DNA from: Mycteria americana
Lineage: Eukaryota; Chordata; Aves; Ciconiiformes; Ciconiidae
DNA: 64,000 nucleotides
Direction of reading: 5' to 3'
Assembly (NCBI RefSeq): GCF_035582795.1
Contig: NC_134365.1
Location: 126,581,577-126,645,576, forward strand
In this document: in pieces, positions 28,901 to 40,990 of the stretch
Layout: every line of letters begins with the position of its first letter
Position numbering within the stretch: the first letter of the stretch is position 1
Program-made: the position numbers and the translations under genes
The notes under the pieces: model-generated
Told to the model about the DNA's origin: nothing
The model's input: only the letters and a program-made list of their open reading frames with translations
Database searches by the model: none

Positions 28901-30269
28901 GAAATGGGATCTCCATTAGTTTCATTTGTAGGGGCTAGTTAAAGTGGGAATTCTAGACCCGTTGAGCTGCTTCTCAATTGAATGTGGAGAGAAAAAGCAG
29001 GTAATAGCAGTAACCGTCATTCAGCCTAGTTCCTACTGACATATCACTGGGTCTTCAGGTAGAAGTAAATGACACTTGTTTTTTGCAAGGTAGGATAGAT
29101 TTGAAATGAATGCTTGGACAAACTGATTAAAGAAAACTTTACTTAGCTGCTGCAAGTCCGTATTTTAATTAGTACATTAACTTCTGAAATATGGCCTAAG
29201 CTTACCCAAGAGAGTTTTAGAATAAGCTGGTAACTGTCTGTGGGGGGAAAAAAGGGCTTGTTCATTTGCTTATTTTTAAAGCATATGCATAGCATAATTT
29301 TTAGCATGTTGGGGAAAAAAAGGGAGTTTTGTACAAGGTGCTTGGCAGTAAATCCTTCCTTTCAGCATTCAACCTTATTCCAGCTGTGAAGGTTCATGCA
29401 GTACAGCGTTGGAACATTTTTTTCTACTTGTTGCAGCTGTACTGAAGTTGCATCTCTGCAGAAGGCTATGTCAGATGTATCATCTGCTACCATGTCTACA
29501 GAAGGCTTTCATCACCAGTCAGGATACATGCTTCAGTTCTCTTTTGCCAGTAACTCATTGCCAAGACTGAGCCTTGTCTGCACCCAAGCTTGAGACAGGT
29601 GGATGCACTTACTATAGTATCTGCAAACCTTTTTTTATTCAAAATGTAACTGGAGAGGGAAAACTACCTGCTGAAATACTTTCATGCTGTTCTGTCCAGT
29701 CAAAGGATGTAATTTTTGCTTTTTTTGTACCTATCACTCATATTGAGCTGCTGAGCTTTATCTTGATTAGTATTTTGCCATTGTTGCTTTAAGATGACTG
29801 AAACGATTATGTTTTTCCAAATATTCCCAGTGCAGATGTTTTTGAAACATATTCACATCTCTTATGGGTTGTAAGGTATAAAAGCAAATTAAAAGTTTGA
29901 GCTTTTATATTGTGATAAACGGAAGGGATTATTTTCTGTGGTTTAATGACATTGAGTTCATCATTGGGCTTTTTGACCTGATAACAGTAAATGTGCAGTT
30001 TCTAGGGATGAAGTTTTACATTAGAAATATTAAGCTTTTTTTTTTTTTTTAAGTGTCATATAACTTTTTTCCCCACAGAATTTGCTTTAGTCTTATAATA
30101 TACTTTCTAAAATTATTGGTCAGTTCCAGTCACTGCTTGAATAGACCTGTCGAGGAAAAACATACATCTGTGTTAAACAGAATTGATTCAGGGCTACATT
30201 TAGACCAAGGATTTTGCCCAAATTCTGCTTTCAGAAGCCTAGCAGAGCTTCAGTTGTAGGCTGTGGTTT

Positions 30270-30318
30270 GCTTTTTATTATTATTATTTTGTTATTGTTA
30301 TTTATTTATTTATTTAAA
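30270..30318. repeat. TTA / TTTA microsatellite
   Basis: A run of TTA triplets passes into TTTA tetramers. It is a simple AT-rich microsatellite within intron 1. A shorter TTTA run occurs near 32499. Confidence 0.75.
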
Positions 30319-31051
30319 GCTTCATATGTACCTTAATTTCACATGGTGTTGAAAATAATTGATACTTACATTTTGGAGCAATAAATTGGCAATGTGCTTC
30401 AGCAAAGTCTACAAACTCATGCTCACATGTTGTAGTTGCTTAGGATTGGTTTGAGCTCTGTTGTGTTGCAGCAGTGAAGGCAACAGTCCAAAACTTCTCC
30501 TCAACCCTTGAATGTTTTTACGTAAGCTTTCTCAGGTCACGTCTGGCCATTTTAGGATATGTTGAACTTGGTGCAGAGCTCATCAAGCATGGTTAGTTTT
30601 GATCAAAGCTGGGGGAAGGGAAGACGGGGAGGGAGAATAGGAAGCAACTTCCTTTTGTCCAGTGCAAAGTTAGTGCACCATCCCTGGCTGTTGGAAACCT
30701 GAGTTTGCCTGGGTGCCCAGACAAAGGTTGCCCACTATGTTAGAAGTCAGACTTAGATGTGGAGCTCTACAATCCTGCTGTTCTAACTGGGTGACTCTGT
30801 ATCCAAGAATACACTATTACAGGGCTACAGGTAGTGGGGAATTTAGATTGTATTCTTGCCTGTGAAAGGAACTGCGCTGTACAGGTTGGAGCTTCTAATG
30901 CTGTTTATGTATCTTGTTCAATGCTGCTGTAATGAAGAGTACTTAAGTCTTTGGAGCAGGAGAAGTGTTAGAGCCATCTAGCATTTCAGTATATCCATAA
31001 AAGTGTGATCTGCTCCTTCTGGCTGTTTGTGTACAGTTCAGCTGATGAATG

Positions 31052-31097
31052 CTGGTTTTTGGTTGTTGGGGTTTTGTTTTTTTTTTTTTTCCTTTGG
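31052..31097. repeat. T/G low-complexity tract with poly-T
   Basis: T-rich sequence with scattered G ends in a run of 15 or more T. It is the same kind of tract as at 22874 and 33285. No adjacent retroelement is recognised. Confidence 0.65.
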
Positions 31098-31899
31098 AGA
31101 CTCAGATTGGTTTAATCAGTTTTTCAGGTGAACTGTCTTATATGCAATAATATAAAACACTAGTTCTAGCTCATAATAAAAAGACGTAAGGTATATTATA
31201 ATGAAAGTAGTAAAGGTAAAAATTGAAGAATTTCATTAATCGTCTTAAAGACAGCTTTAACAACTTCAGAAGAAATCTTAGGAAAAGGAAGATATAGAAT
31301 AGATGTCTATTTAAATGACATGAACTTCTTAAGTTCTTAAAATTCTATGAAATTGGTTCTAGTTGCATTCTAGATTCAACGTACGAAATTTCTGTAGGGA
31401 GGATAAATACAAAGAAATGAAGACTAAAAAGAACAAGGAAATATTTTCTAGAGAGCAAATATGTTCTAGAGAATACAAGGTAATTTAAAATGTAAAAAAC
31501 CCTCTCATTTTGTCATTAAGAATTACAGTATTATAACATTTTATGGGAAAAGTATAAAAAAGCAGTCATTGGTACATATAAGGTTAATACATCAGAAAAA
31601 TAAGAATTCTAAGAGTTCTCATAGCAACTTTTCAATGTAAGACTGATTTGTTATTTATGTATGTTTGATAAGTGAAGGACTTCAAATTTTAGGACTCCTA
31701 TAACAGGCTGTGAAAATGTATATGTTTTGTTTAAAAACTAAACCCTAGTTTAAAATAAATGCATATCTTCTTGGGGTTATGTCTTTTTTTTTGTTGTTAT
31801 TCCTAAAGGGGAGGAAGCAGGAATCATTGAAATCCTGGCCAAGTGGATTTTGGAACCTTGTTTTTTAGGTGGAGCATGTTCCAGCCCAGTTCAACTCAA

Positions 31900-32340
31900 G
31901 AGTGCATTTGCAGTTGCTGCAGGATGGGAAAGGGAGGAACAGAAGTTTGAATTGGAAGCTGCTGAGGGAGAGACTCCTACCAGGGGTGAATGAGGGAGGG
32001 AAGAGGGAGGGAAAAGAATGAGTAGAGTAGGTTGATAGGAAGGAAGGAATAAGGAACTATGTTTGAAAAATGAAATTGAATAACCAGCCAGAGGAGGAGG
32101 ATTTGTGATAGCCAGCCTGCAAGAACAGAGAAAATGGGTTGAGGAAGGGGAAAGGAGCAGCAAGTAGAAATTAATTTACAGGTTAATAACAAAATGTTTG
32201 TAAAGGTGAGAGGGAAAACATCCCAGCTGAGCTAAAGGTTGTGGAAAAGGAGCAGCTGGTGCCTGACAAGGTCTGAGGGAAGAGGAATGGAAATGAGATG
32301 AGAATCATGAAAGGCAAGATTAGGATTAGTGAGGTGATAA
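31900..32340. repeat. Purine-rich stretch with a G-quadruplex/triplex motif
   Basis: The + strand is strongly biased to A and G over about 440 bp. It includes a 27-base pure-purine core at 31992-32018 with four GGG runs. The bias removes stop codons from the minus strand and explains the overlapping Ser/Leu/Pro-rich open frames there. Homopurine blocks can adopt triplex or G-quadruplex structure. No gene is supported. Confidence 0.6.
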
Positions 32341-33284
32341 TCGGTCGTGAGAGAGACCATTTTAGCAAAGCAGAGTAGGCAGAAGGGTGTAAAGATTGAT
32401 TCGTGAGTAGGGATGGAATGTTTGACAAGGTTATTGCCATCAATTCTTTCTCCAATATTCGGTGGCTTTTAATTAGAATGTTTTGTAATTGCAGTGATTT
32501 ATTTATTTATTTGTGTGCTGTTTAGCCACATAAGCAGAGTAGACGTTATTAGAATGTTAAAGTAAGCTATGAACAAAAATGTTGACTTCAGAAACTGTAC
32601 TGAGCTGAATCACAGGGGATAATCGTCAGTGGTACCAGTTGACTTTTGTCAGCCATCTCAAGTTATATTTTCCCTGTTTCTTAATCCTATATTTTAACTG
32701 ATTAAATTATTCCTTCTGAATCTTCATTCTTGCTCTTCCTTCTTCCCCCTTCTCCCCAGTGCTTATGGCACAGCTCCTTTCATTTTAAATGAACTGGGTT
32801 AATTTAAATGTTTCAAATATTATGTCTTGCTAATTTAGCTCATTCAGACTAAAGCAGGTTAGGGAACAATTGCACGAACAGCCAAGGTGAGGGATGAAAG
32901 CATGCTTCAACTCTGACAGAGCAAACAACAGTTGGTTATAGCTAGGTTTGACAGCTCTGTGCCAGCTTGGATTCTCTGATTCTGTATGCATGCATCTTAC
33001 TGCAGCTATCTTGTGAATACATGTAGATTCACAATTTATTAAAAGTTATTTAGGTTTTTTAATACAAACTCCATAACATTATGCTAAGGTTATGCAGATT
33101 TTTAATGTATTAAAAATATGATTAATATATTTATCTGTTGGTACAACCTAGCTTGAAGATGTCTTCTGGACAAAATTTGGTGACTCACTCCCAGTTGACG
33201 GACCTATTATTTTCGGACAGAAAATAGAAGACTTTTAAACTTTTGATAGTCAGACTTTTTTTAAATCTTGAGGTCACAGCAGAC

Positions 33285-33361
33285 ACTTTGTTTGTTTTTT
33301 GGTTGGTTGGTTTGGTTTTTTGGTGTTTTATTCTTGTGGGTTTTTTGTGTTGGTTTTTTTA
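33285..33361. repeat. T/G low-complexity tract
   Basis: About 77 bp of T and G only, apart from a few bases, built of TTTG and TTGG motifs with T-runs. Simple low-complexity sequence. Confidence 0.7.
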
Positions 33362-34689
33362 GTCTTCTAAAGCTGAGTGCTCAATATATTCTGTATTAAC
33401 GTTATGATTCTGAGTCCTGTGGATGTCTTTTAGCTACTTACTGGTACTTCTGTTGTCTTTCTTCTGAAAGAATTAAGTTTCTCTACTTCCTGAGATTCCT
33501 TGTATTTTGTTCTTCGTTACCATTTCCACATGATATGTGTAAATCATTGGTTTAAGAAAAAAAAAAATCCTGTTAGTATTGCAATCTTAAAATTAGCCAG
33601 GACTAATTAGTAAGTGTGACTCTTAAAATTAGCAAGTGTGACTCTCTCCACCTGTCCTGTGATGTGCAGTGTGAATACTATAACCAGAGTGGCTTTTTAG
33701 ATCTACCATCTAGACTTCAATGAGTTGTATAGAACTCAGCATATGGTTGTTAAACTGGCAATGATTTCTTATATCGTATCCTTGCAGTCTACTTGAGTAA
33801 GGGTAGGATTGTACAATGTTACCAACAGATAGAATTCAGCTTGCAGAGCTGCTGTTGTTGATGGCACATGGCAAAGAAAGAGCACTTGATTAAACATTCT
33901 TGGAAAGATGTTGCCATCTAGAAATACCCATTTTACAAATATAAACCTGGAAATTACCTTCTGCTTAAGTGCTGCTTTTCTGTGAAAGAACCTTCTGTAT
34001 AGATATAATAAAAAATTTAGCCATTGCTCATATAGTATTTTTGTATACTGGCTTAGCAGAAATCAAGCATTGTAATTTTTACATTTCCTTATTAAAAAAT
34101 ATGCAAGATACCGTGATGCCACTCTACTTTCCATGTCTCTCTAGAACTTTGTGATGGTCTTATCTGTCACTGAAAAAGAAGATTCCAGTGTATGGATGTA
34201 GTCAGAGGATGGGGTTTTTTGTGTCAATCAGACAGTTGTTTATATTCAGTCAACAGTAGGAAATGGTGCTCTGTCCCTCCTCCTCACGAATTTTTTCTGT
34301 CTTTTATGCTGCTGGAAAGAAGCAGGTGGTTGTCAACTCTCTGCCTCAGACTAATGAGACTGGAGATGCTTAATGTATTATATAGTATGAATACAGTACA
34401 AACTCTTTTGCTGCTGGCCTGCTTGAATGTCTGAAGATTTATGGGTGAGAAAATGAAGAATATCCCTTTAAGCCTTTGTTACTGTGGCAGTTTTGTTTCC
34501 CGTATGGTGACCCATCAGTCCAGAGACAGCAGCAGGATGGATAAATAAGATCAGTATTGCATTGTTCCGTTGGCAAAACAAACAAAAAACCCCGAAGACT
34601 CAGATAAGTGAATGAGGTTTTGGGAAAGAATGAGTTATGCTGTGTATTCTTACTACATGTATGCTGTTAGACCACTGCAAACATGAAGT

Positions 34690-35075
34690 AAAATTGATTT
34701 CAGAGAATCTTTCAGATTAAAGGGCCCTTGAGAGGTCTTCAGTCCAATCCGCTTGAAGCAGATGCTCCAGGCTTTGTCCAGTTGGGTCTAGGAAAGGATG
34801 GAGAGCCATAATTTCCCTGGCCAGCCTGTTCCAGTGTTTAATTATTTTCCTAGGGAAAAGTGTTTTCCTTATATCCAGATGGAACCTTCACTGTTTCTCT
34901 TTATGACTGTTGTGGCACATTATTCCACTGTATACCTCGGCAAAGAGCTTGACTCTGTCTTCTCAATAATCTCTTAGGTATTGAAAGCCTACTGCTAGGT
35001 ACCCTGTTAAGGTTTTTCTTCTCTAGGCTATACAAACCCACTTTCCTTAGCTTGTCCCCATAGGTCAAATGTTTG
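34690..35075 (-). mobile_element. CR1 LINE 3' fragment, antisense, 5'-truncated
   Basis: On the minus strand this is the terminal part of CR1. On the plus strand it reads as the typical antisense series: 'agaggtcttcagtccaatcc', then 'ctttgtccagttgggtct', 'cagcctgttccagtg' and 'ccttatatccag'. These are diverged copies of the end of ORF2 and the 3' UTR. It lacks everything 5' of that, as expected for 5'-truncated insertion by target-primed reverse transcription. It abuts, in opposite orientation and after a short A/T-rich gap, the plus-strand CR1 beginning at about 35177, so these are two independent insertions. Confidence 0.85.
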
Positions 35076-35176
35076 AAATTTAATCAGATGCTAGATTTGT
35101 CACGTTTTTTCAAGGATCTTTGGTCTCTACTTGCAGTTGGCACATCTCTTTTTTTTTTTCCTACTAAAAAAAATAT

Positions 35177-36062
35177 CATGGTAGATGAGGGGACAGCAAG
35201 GAATTTTGTCTACCTAGATTTCAGGAAGGCCTTTGACACTGTCTCCCAAAAGATCCTCAAAGAGAAGCTGAAGGAGTATGGGATGGGTGAGTAGACCGTG
35301 AGGTGGATTGAAGACTGGCTGAATGGATGGGCCTAGAGGGTGCTCATCAGTGGCACAGAGTCTAGTTGGAGGCCAGTAAACACCATTGTACTCCAGGGGT
35401 CAATACTGGGTCCAATCCTCTTCCACATCTTCATTGATCTGGGTGATGGGGCAGAGTATACCCTCAGCAAAGTTGCAGATGACACCAAAGTGGGAGGAGT
35501 AGCTGATATACCAGAGGGTCATGCTGGCATCCAGAGAGTCCCCAACAGGTTGGAGAAATGGGCTGAGAGGAACCTCATGAAGTTCAACAAGGGGAAGCAT
35601 ACAAAGTCCTGTGCATGGGGAGGAACAAGCCCATGCACCAGTAGATGCTGGAGGGTGACCAGGTGGAAAGCATCTTTGCAGAAAAGGCCCTGTGGTGGTC
35701 CTGGTGGACACCAAGTTGAGCATGAGCCAGCGATGTGCCCTTGCTGCAAAAAAGGGGTAACGGTATCCTGGGCTGCCTTAGGAGGAGTGTTACCAGGAGA
35801 TTGAGGGAGGTGAGAGAGGCAGTGGGCAAACTGAAACAGAGGAGGCTCTTCCCGAACATCAGGGAACAGGGTTGTTTTACTGTGAGGATGACCAAGCACT
35901 GGCACAGGTTACTCAGAGAGGTTGTGGAGTCTCCATCCTTGGAGGTATTTAAAAGCCGATGGTTCTCGGCAGCTCGCTCTAGTTGGCCCTGCTTGAGCAG
36001 GGTGGTGGACCAGATGACCTTCAGAGGTCCCTTCCAATCTCAGCCATTCTCTAATTCTGTGT
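35177..36062 (+). mobile_element. CR1 LINE copy with internal deletion (RT to 3' end)
   Basis: The element begins inside the reverse-transcriptase domain (YLDFRKAFDT, motif A), runs through VADDTK (motif C, with Val for Phe), and continues to the CR1 3' end near 36062 (a CCTTCCAATC-type tail). Its closest relative in the window is the copy at 45978-47230. Relative to that copy it lacks about 300 bp corresponding to roughly 46697-46993. Its translated frame is broken by stops (for example the in-frame TAG at about 35293) and frameshifts, so it is a dead fossil. Confidence 0.9.
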
Positions 36063-39000
36063 ACATGATTTAGAGAAATAGGTGGTATACCTCATGTTTT
36101 TTATAAGCTTTGTGGCAAGTTTCCTTAGCAGTAGGCTGAAGGCTTGAGTTTTTAATTGGATCCAACCCAGGTTTGCATGTGGCAGCTGCTTTTCATGTTT
36201 CCGAGAGTGGAATGGCCTCTGAAACTATATTCAATATCTTGCAGTTTATAAAAATAGTGGGAATGGGATACACAGTTCTACATGCTCAGGTTTACTCTGA
36301 TGAGAAATATGGTGAAAATCTGGCTGTAATATACCTTTAAGTTTGTCATCTTAAGTTGGATCTTTGATTTAGTACTGAAAGTTATCAGACAGCATTCCAG
36401 ACCTCATATCCTTCTAAATCTGGGGGGCACACAACTTCCAAAACATGTGGAAACATTTCTTATGATGCCTCAATTCCTAATTCCTGCCTCATTCACTATG
36501 TATGTATGACGATGCTTTCTCCCACAGCGTGGTGCTATTGTGTTTAGCTCTGTAAAGCTAGTAACAGAACTGACACAAATCGTTCTTTAAAAAGGTGTAA
36601 GACAATAGTGCTACAGCTAAGAAGGATCCTAATATTTTCCCCCTTCTGAACACCACATTCCAGTTAGGTTTGTTATAATAGAAGCTGTGAGCGTGGACAA
36701 GGTTTGCATGGGGTTATGTGCTAGTAAACCTAATTATTGTTAAAGTTTTAGTGGCTTCACAGCCTCCTCTCATTTTGCATTGTAAACAGAAGCAAGAAGT
36801 GGAATGTTTCTCCAAGGTAGTCTTTCACTGCATCTGTCACAAAAACATGAATGAACATGCACGTTCCTCATAGGTTTTCTGTGTGGACTTCTATAGAGAA
36901 GGGAGATAATAGCAGTAGGTGAAACACATGGGTACAAGGTAGTTCTTTTTTCCACTTCAGTCTCTGCTAAATTAATGTAGCATTTGACTAGGTCATTGAA
37001 CCACCTTTACTAAACCAGAAGTGAATATCCTTCTGCACAGGAGTGGAAAAAATGAGCTTAACTTAAAACCATTATTTAATTTTGTGTAATTATAAAGTTG
37101 ATTTCCCCTTCCCTCCCCTTCAATTGATAGTGGAATTTAAACAGAAATGTTAAACCAGTGTGATGTTATATTAAGATACACCTCACATTGAAAGTGAGAA
37201 GTAGTAAACTCAGGTCATCATTAATTGTTTTATTTCCTGTAACAAAATGTGCCCAGCTGCTTGCAGTTCATAAACAGCTGTCAGTTCTGCTTGTTCTTTT
37301 TTTTCCCCTGTTTTTTTTTTCCTTTTCTTAATTATGAATCAAGAATTTGTGTTTCTTAAGACTTTGATTTACACTGATGTGGCCATGAGTGATTCTAATA
37401 GAGCTTTCTTTGCTTTTTTTGGCATGCTCTTCAAGTATCTTCCTTTTCACCCCATTGCATACACTGAGTTCAGATTCTTTTTTTTCCTTTTTTTTTTAAA
37501 TTCACATTCTTCTCTTCTTTTTCTGAGTTGCATCTTTCTGCCTGCAATGACATCTGTGCAGCAGTAATGTTTACTCTTCTCTGTTTTAGCCACGTGGGTG
37601 TGTGATTTTAAGCTTCTCTCCTGTTACTGAGACCCAGTGCCAAATACCAAAATTAGCTTATTTAAATCCAGTTACAAAAAGGTATTAGTTCTTGAATTTG
37701 TCTTGCTGATTTAGTATGCATATACAGGCTTTTACTTGAAGGTGATGTAATGAATGGCTTGTTTGCTGTGATTGTTCAGTTTGTTTGAATTCATGACATC
37801 CTTTAATGTAACATACTCTGTAGTTATTAAAGGTGTGAAGGGCTTCAAGATTAGTGTTGACAACAAACTTAATAGGGTGTTGCTTAAGCTTTAAAATGTT
37901 TTGAAGAAACTGAGGCTCATGCAGTTATTTTTAAGTTATTGCATCTTAAATAAACAAATCTTCAAATAACTGTTAAATAGGCTAATAAGGCTTATCTAGC
38001 CTTCACCATGTTTATGCTATAAATAGATCTAAAGCCAGTCTTTGGCAGCAGGCCGCTTAACAGGCTTGTGTGTGGCTTTACAGCTAGAGCTGTGTACGTC
38101 TGGGAGACCCACCTGGTGAGTAAGCTCACTTTTTAAATGGACCTTTTTTTCAATGGTGAAAGTAAATAAGAAAAGAAGTAAAATTTATAGTCATGGGAAA
38201 AGAGGGAGGGGGGTGGATCCATCTAGTCATTTTAGCTCTTCTAAAATCTTCAAGAGTTAACAGCATGCCTGTGCCACCTCAGTAATTAGACGAATAAATT
38301 GATCATCAAATATCCAAGGAGTATTCTGTTTTTCTCTGAGTATACCACACTTAAAACATCACAATTGATATAATTTATAATTTCCTCAGTGGTTGAAAAA
38401 GACATAAGTAAAAATTTGATATGTAAAAGAGCATAAAGGATCACTCGCTCCAAGCTTGCTACTCAGGAAGAGTAAACAAAAAATACCCTTCCCATAGATA
38501 AATTATACTTGAGCATGTGTCCCGATTTAGGGCATAGGTAAGGTAATTGGAAAGAATGTCCTCAAAAGTTGCTACACTAGCCTGGGAGACCAGATACCAC
38601 CTGGACTGTTTTAGATACATAGTTTAAATTTTTAGAGAAATGTTAAGGTAATGGGGGTCAGACTGAAATAATTTTCTTATTGAGAGTTAGCATCATGCTC
38701 TCCTGAAAAAGATTTTTAATTCTGTTTCTCACATTTAAATGATCTTGTAGACATTTGATGAATAATTAGGGCTTTAAAGAATGTAGGTTTAGATTCATTT
38801 CTGAATCTGGTTAAAGTGAGTATACATACATACATAGAAGTGGCTGAAGTGCATCAAAATTGTTCTCTATTATGCATTATCCGTAAAAACAAAAACCCAA
38901 GATATGTATTTGAGATTATATACTGTACATTGTAATTGTTTTATGCAAAGCAGCATGTCTTGTTTTCTGCACAGTACAGTGACAAATGGAGGGAGGAATT

Positions 39001-40854
39001 TCATGAGATACAAAGCAGCTTCTTGATTAACAGTGCCAAGACTTCTGTTTAACTGCCAGTAGTATTGAAACCTGTCAGTTATATGCTGTCTGTAAGCTGG
39101 TTTTGCTTTTGTACGTAATACTGGAATTAGTTGTAGTAGCCACTTGCTTAAAAGTATTGACCTCTTAGGACATTAGGCGTGCTTCTGATTTCCAACCCAG
39201 TCACACAGAACTTCAATTTTAAAACAAAGTTACTGAAACCAACAGCTGGGAAAGGAGTAGTGTCTCGTTATGTTTGTGAGCTGAAAAATAACTAGTATGG
39301 CAGCAAATAACAATTTGGGAAAAGTTGGGGTTTTTGTCTGTGTTCCTTTGTGCAGAGTGTTATTAATGCATGTGTGCATTTCCTCTGAACATAATTTGTT
39401 TGAGGTTTAAGGAGATGGCTGTAGCCTTAATGCCAGCCATGATATAGAAAATTCTATTATTCTATAACAAAACTGTTTTGTAACATAATCATGGCAAAGA
39501 CTTTTAATATCGGTACATAAAGGCAATTGATTTCATGAGCACATTTCCCTCCCCCCTCCTGCAATCCTGAAAAGTACTGTTTTTGCAAGTACAGAGTGGA
39601 ATAAAGAAATTAGTTTCACTAATAATTGGAGAATGTATTATTTGGGCATTTTACTTAGAACTTTAATTTTCTTTTAGTGTTAGATAAGTGAGAAATAAAA
39701 AAGATACAAATTTCTCAGGCTTGGCTCTACATTGATTTCACCATGCATGGTATTCTAGAGTTGTGTTCTGTAGTATGTAGTCTGTATGCATGTAAATATA
39801 ATTTATAGTGTATCTAATAGTGTCTCTGAAAAATGTCAAATAGAAATTTGTTGGAAGGTTCATCTTAGAACATTATGGAGAAAAATTAATGTTTGTTATT
39901 ACTTTCTTGCATTGTCTTGGGAACTAAAGTTGAACCATATTAGATATTTTGTGAGGCTTGAACTTTTCCAAGAAACATAGGACTATGTGTTGTTTGCTTT
40001 ATATGTTTCCCTGAACTGATGTATTTTACCATATGCATTATATCATCAATGTGATCTGTGTATGAAATACACATGTAAGAGATATTAATGACAGGAGCAT
40101 CACTAGCAGAGGCAAATGAGTATTATAATGAATCAGGTTCTATTGTTTTAGAAATTATGTAACTTACTAATATGGGCAATGTTTAAGTGAGTTTATCCTG
40201 CATGCAGTAATGCTTTATAGCACAGTGCTTGAACAGTAATTTTAGTGGTTTCATTTCTTTTGTTTAAGGTTCTCTAAACCCAAGGTTGTGGCCTGAGCAG
40301 ATGCTACTTATGAATGACCAGACCATTTTCAATTAAGTGAAAACAGAAACGAAATAGTTTCCAATTCAGCTACCAGTGAGCAGTGATTCTTAAATATAAA
40401 ACAACAGTGCTACTGTTTTTGGTTGCAAGCACAATGGTGTAAGTTAGATACAATGACAACATTCTTGACAACTTTCTTAACTCTGAATTTTTCTTCTTTA
40501 TAACTTTACCTGTAACTGCTTTACTTACATTCCTTATGGATCTCAATCTTTCTGTTCAAAACCAAAGAATAATTTGAGCTACTGCATAAAAGTAGATGCA
40601 AATATGTACCGAACAGCTAGCAATCATTAAAGTGCTTGTGGAATTCCTGTATATTTTCCAGGTAACTTTCTTTATTGCATGATGTAAGAAATTCCTGTAC
40701 TATTAGTGTATCTTATAATAAACTGATCTCCATACGTCTTCTCCAACAGCTAAAATACATCTCTATGTAATACTGAAATGCTTTTCTAAAAGCACAATTA
40801 AAAGTGCTTTTTATGATATTCCTGTGCACAAACTGTGACCTAAATGTTAGTCTG

Positions 40855-40990
40855 TTTAAAAACAATCAAACAAAATCAACAAAACCCCCACAACAAAACA
40901 AAACCAAACCAAACAAACAAAACCCACAACAAACCCAAAACAAACAAACAAAACCCACAACAGAACAAAACCCCACAAACGCACACAACA
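40855..40990. repeat. A/C low-complexity tract (CAAA/CAACC type)
   Basis: About 135 bp consist almost only of A and C, with recurring AAACC, CAAAC and AACCCACAAC blocks. The composition gives spurious Lys/Asn/Gln/Thr/Pro-rich open frames. A similar A/C tract is at 60608-60686. Confidence 0.85.

Noticed and set aside
31891..32455. Overlapping minus-strand Ser/Leu/Pro-rich open frames
   Set aside because: They arise from the purine bias of the plus strand, which removes stop codons from the complementary strand.
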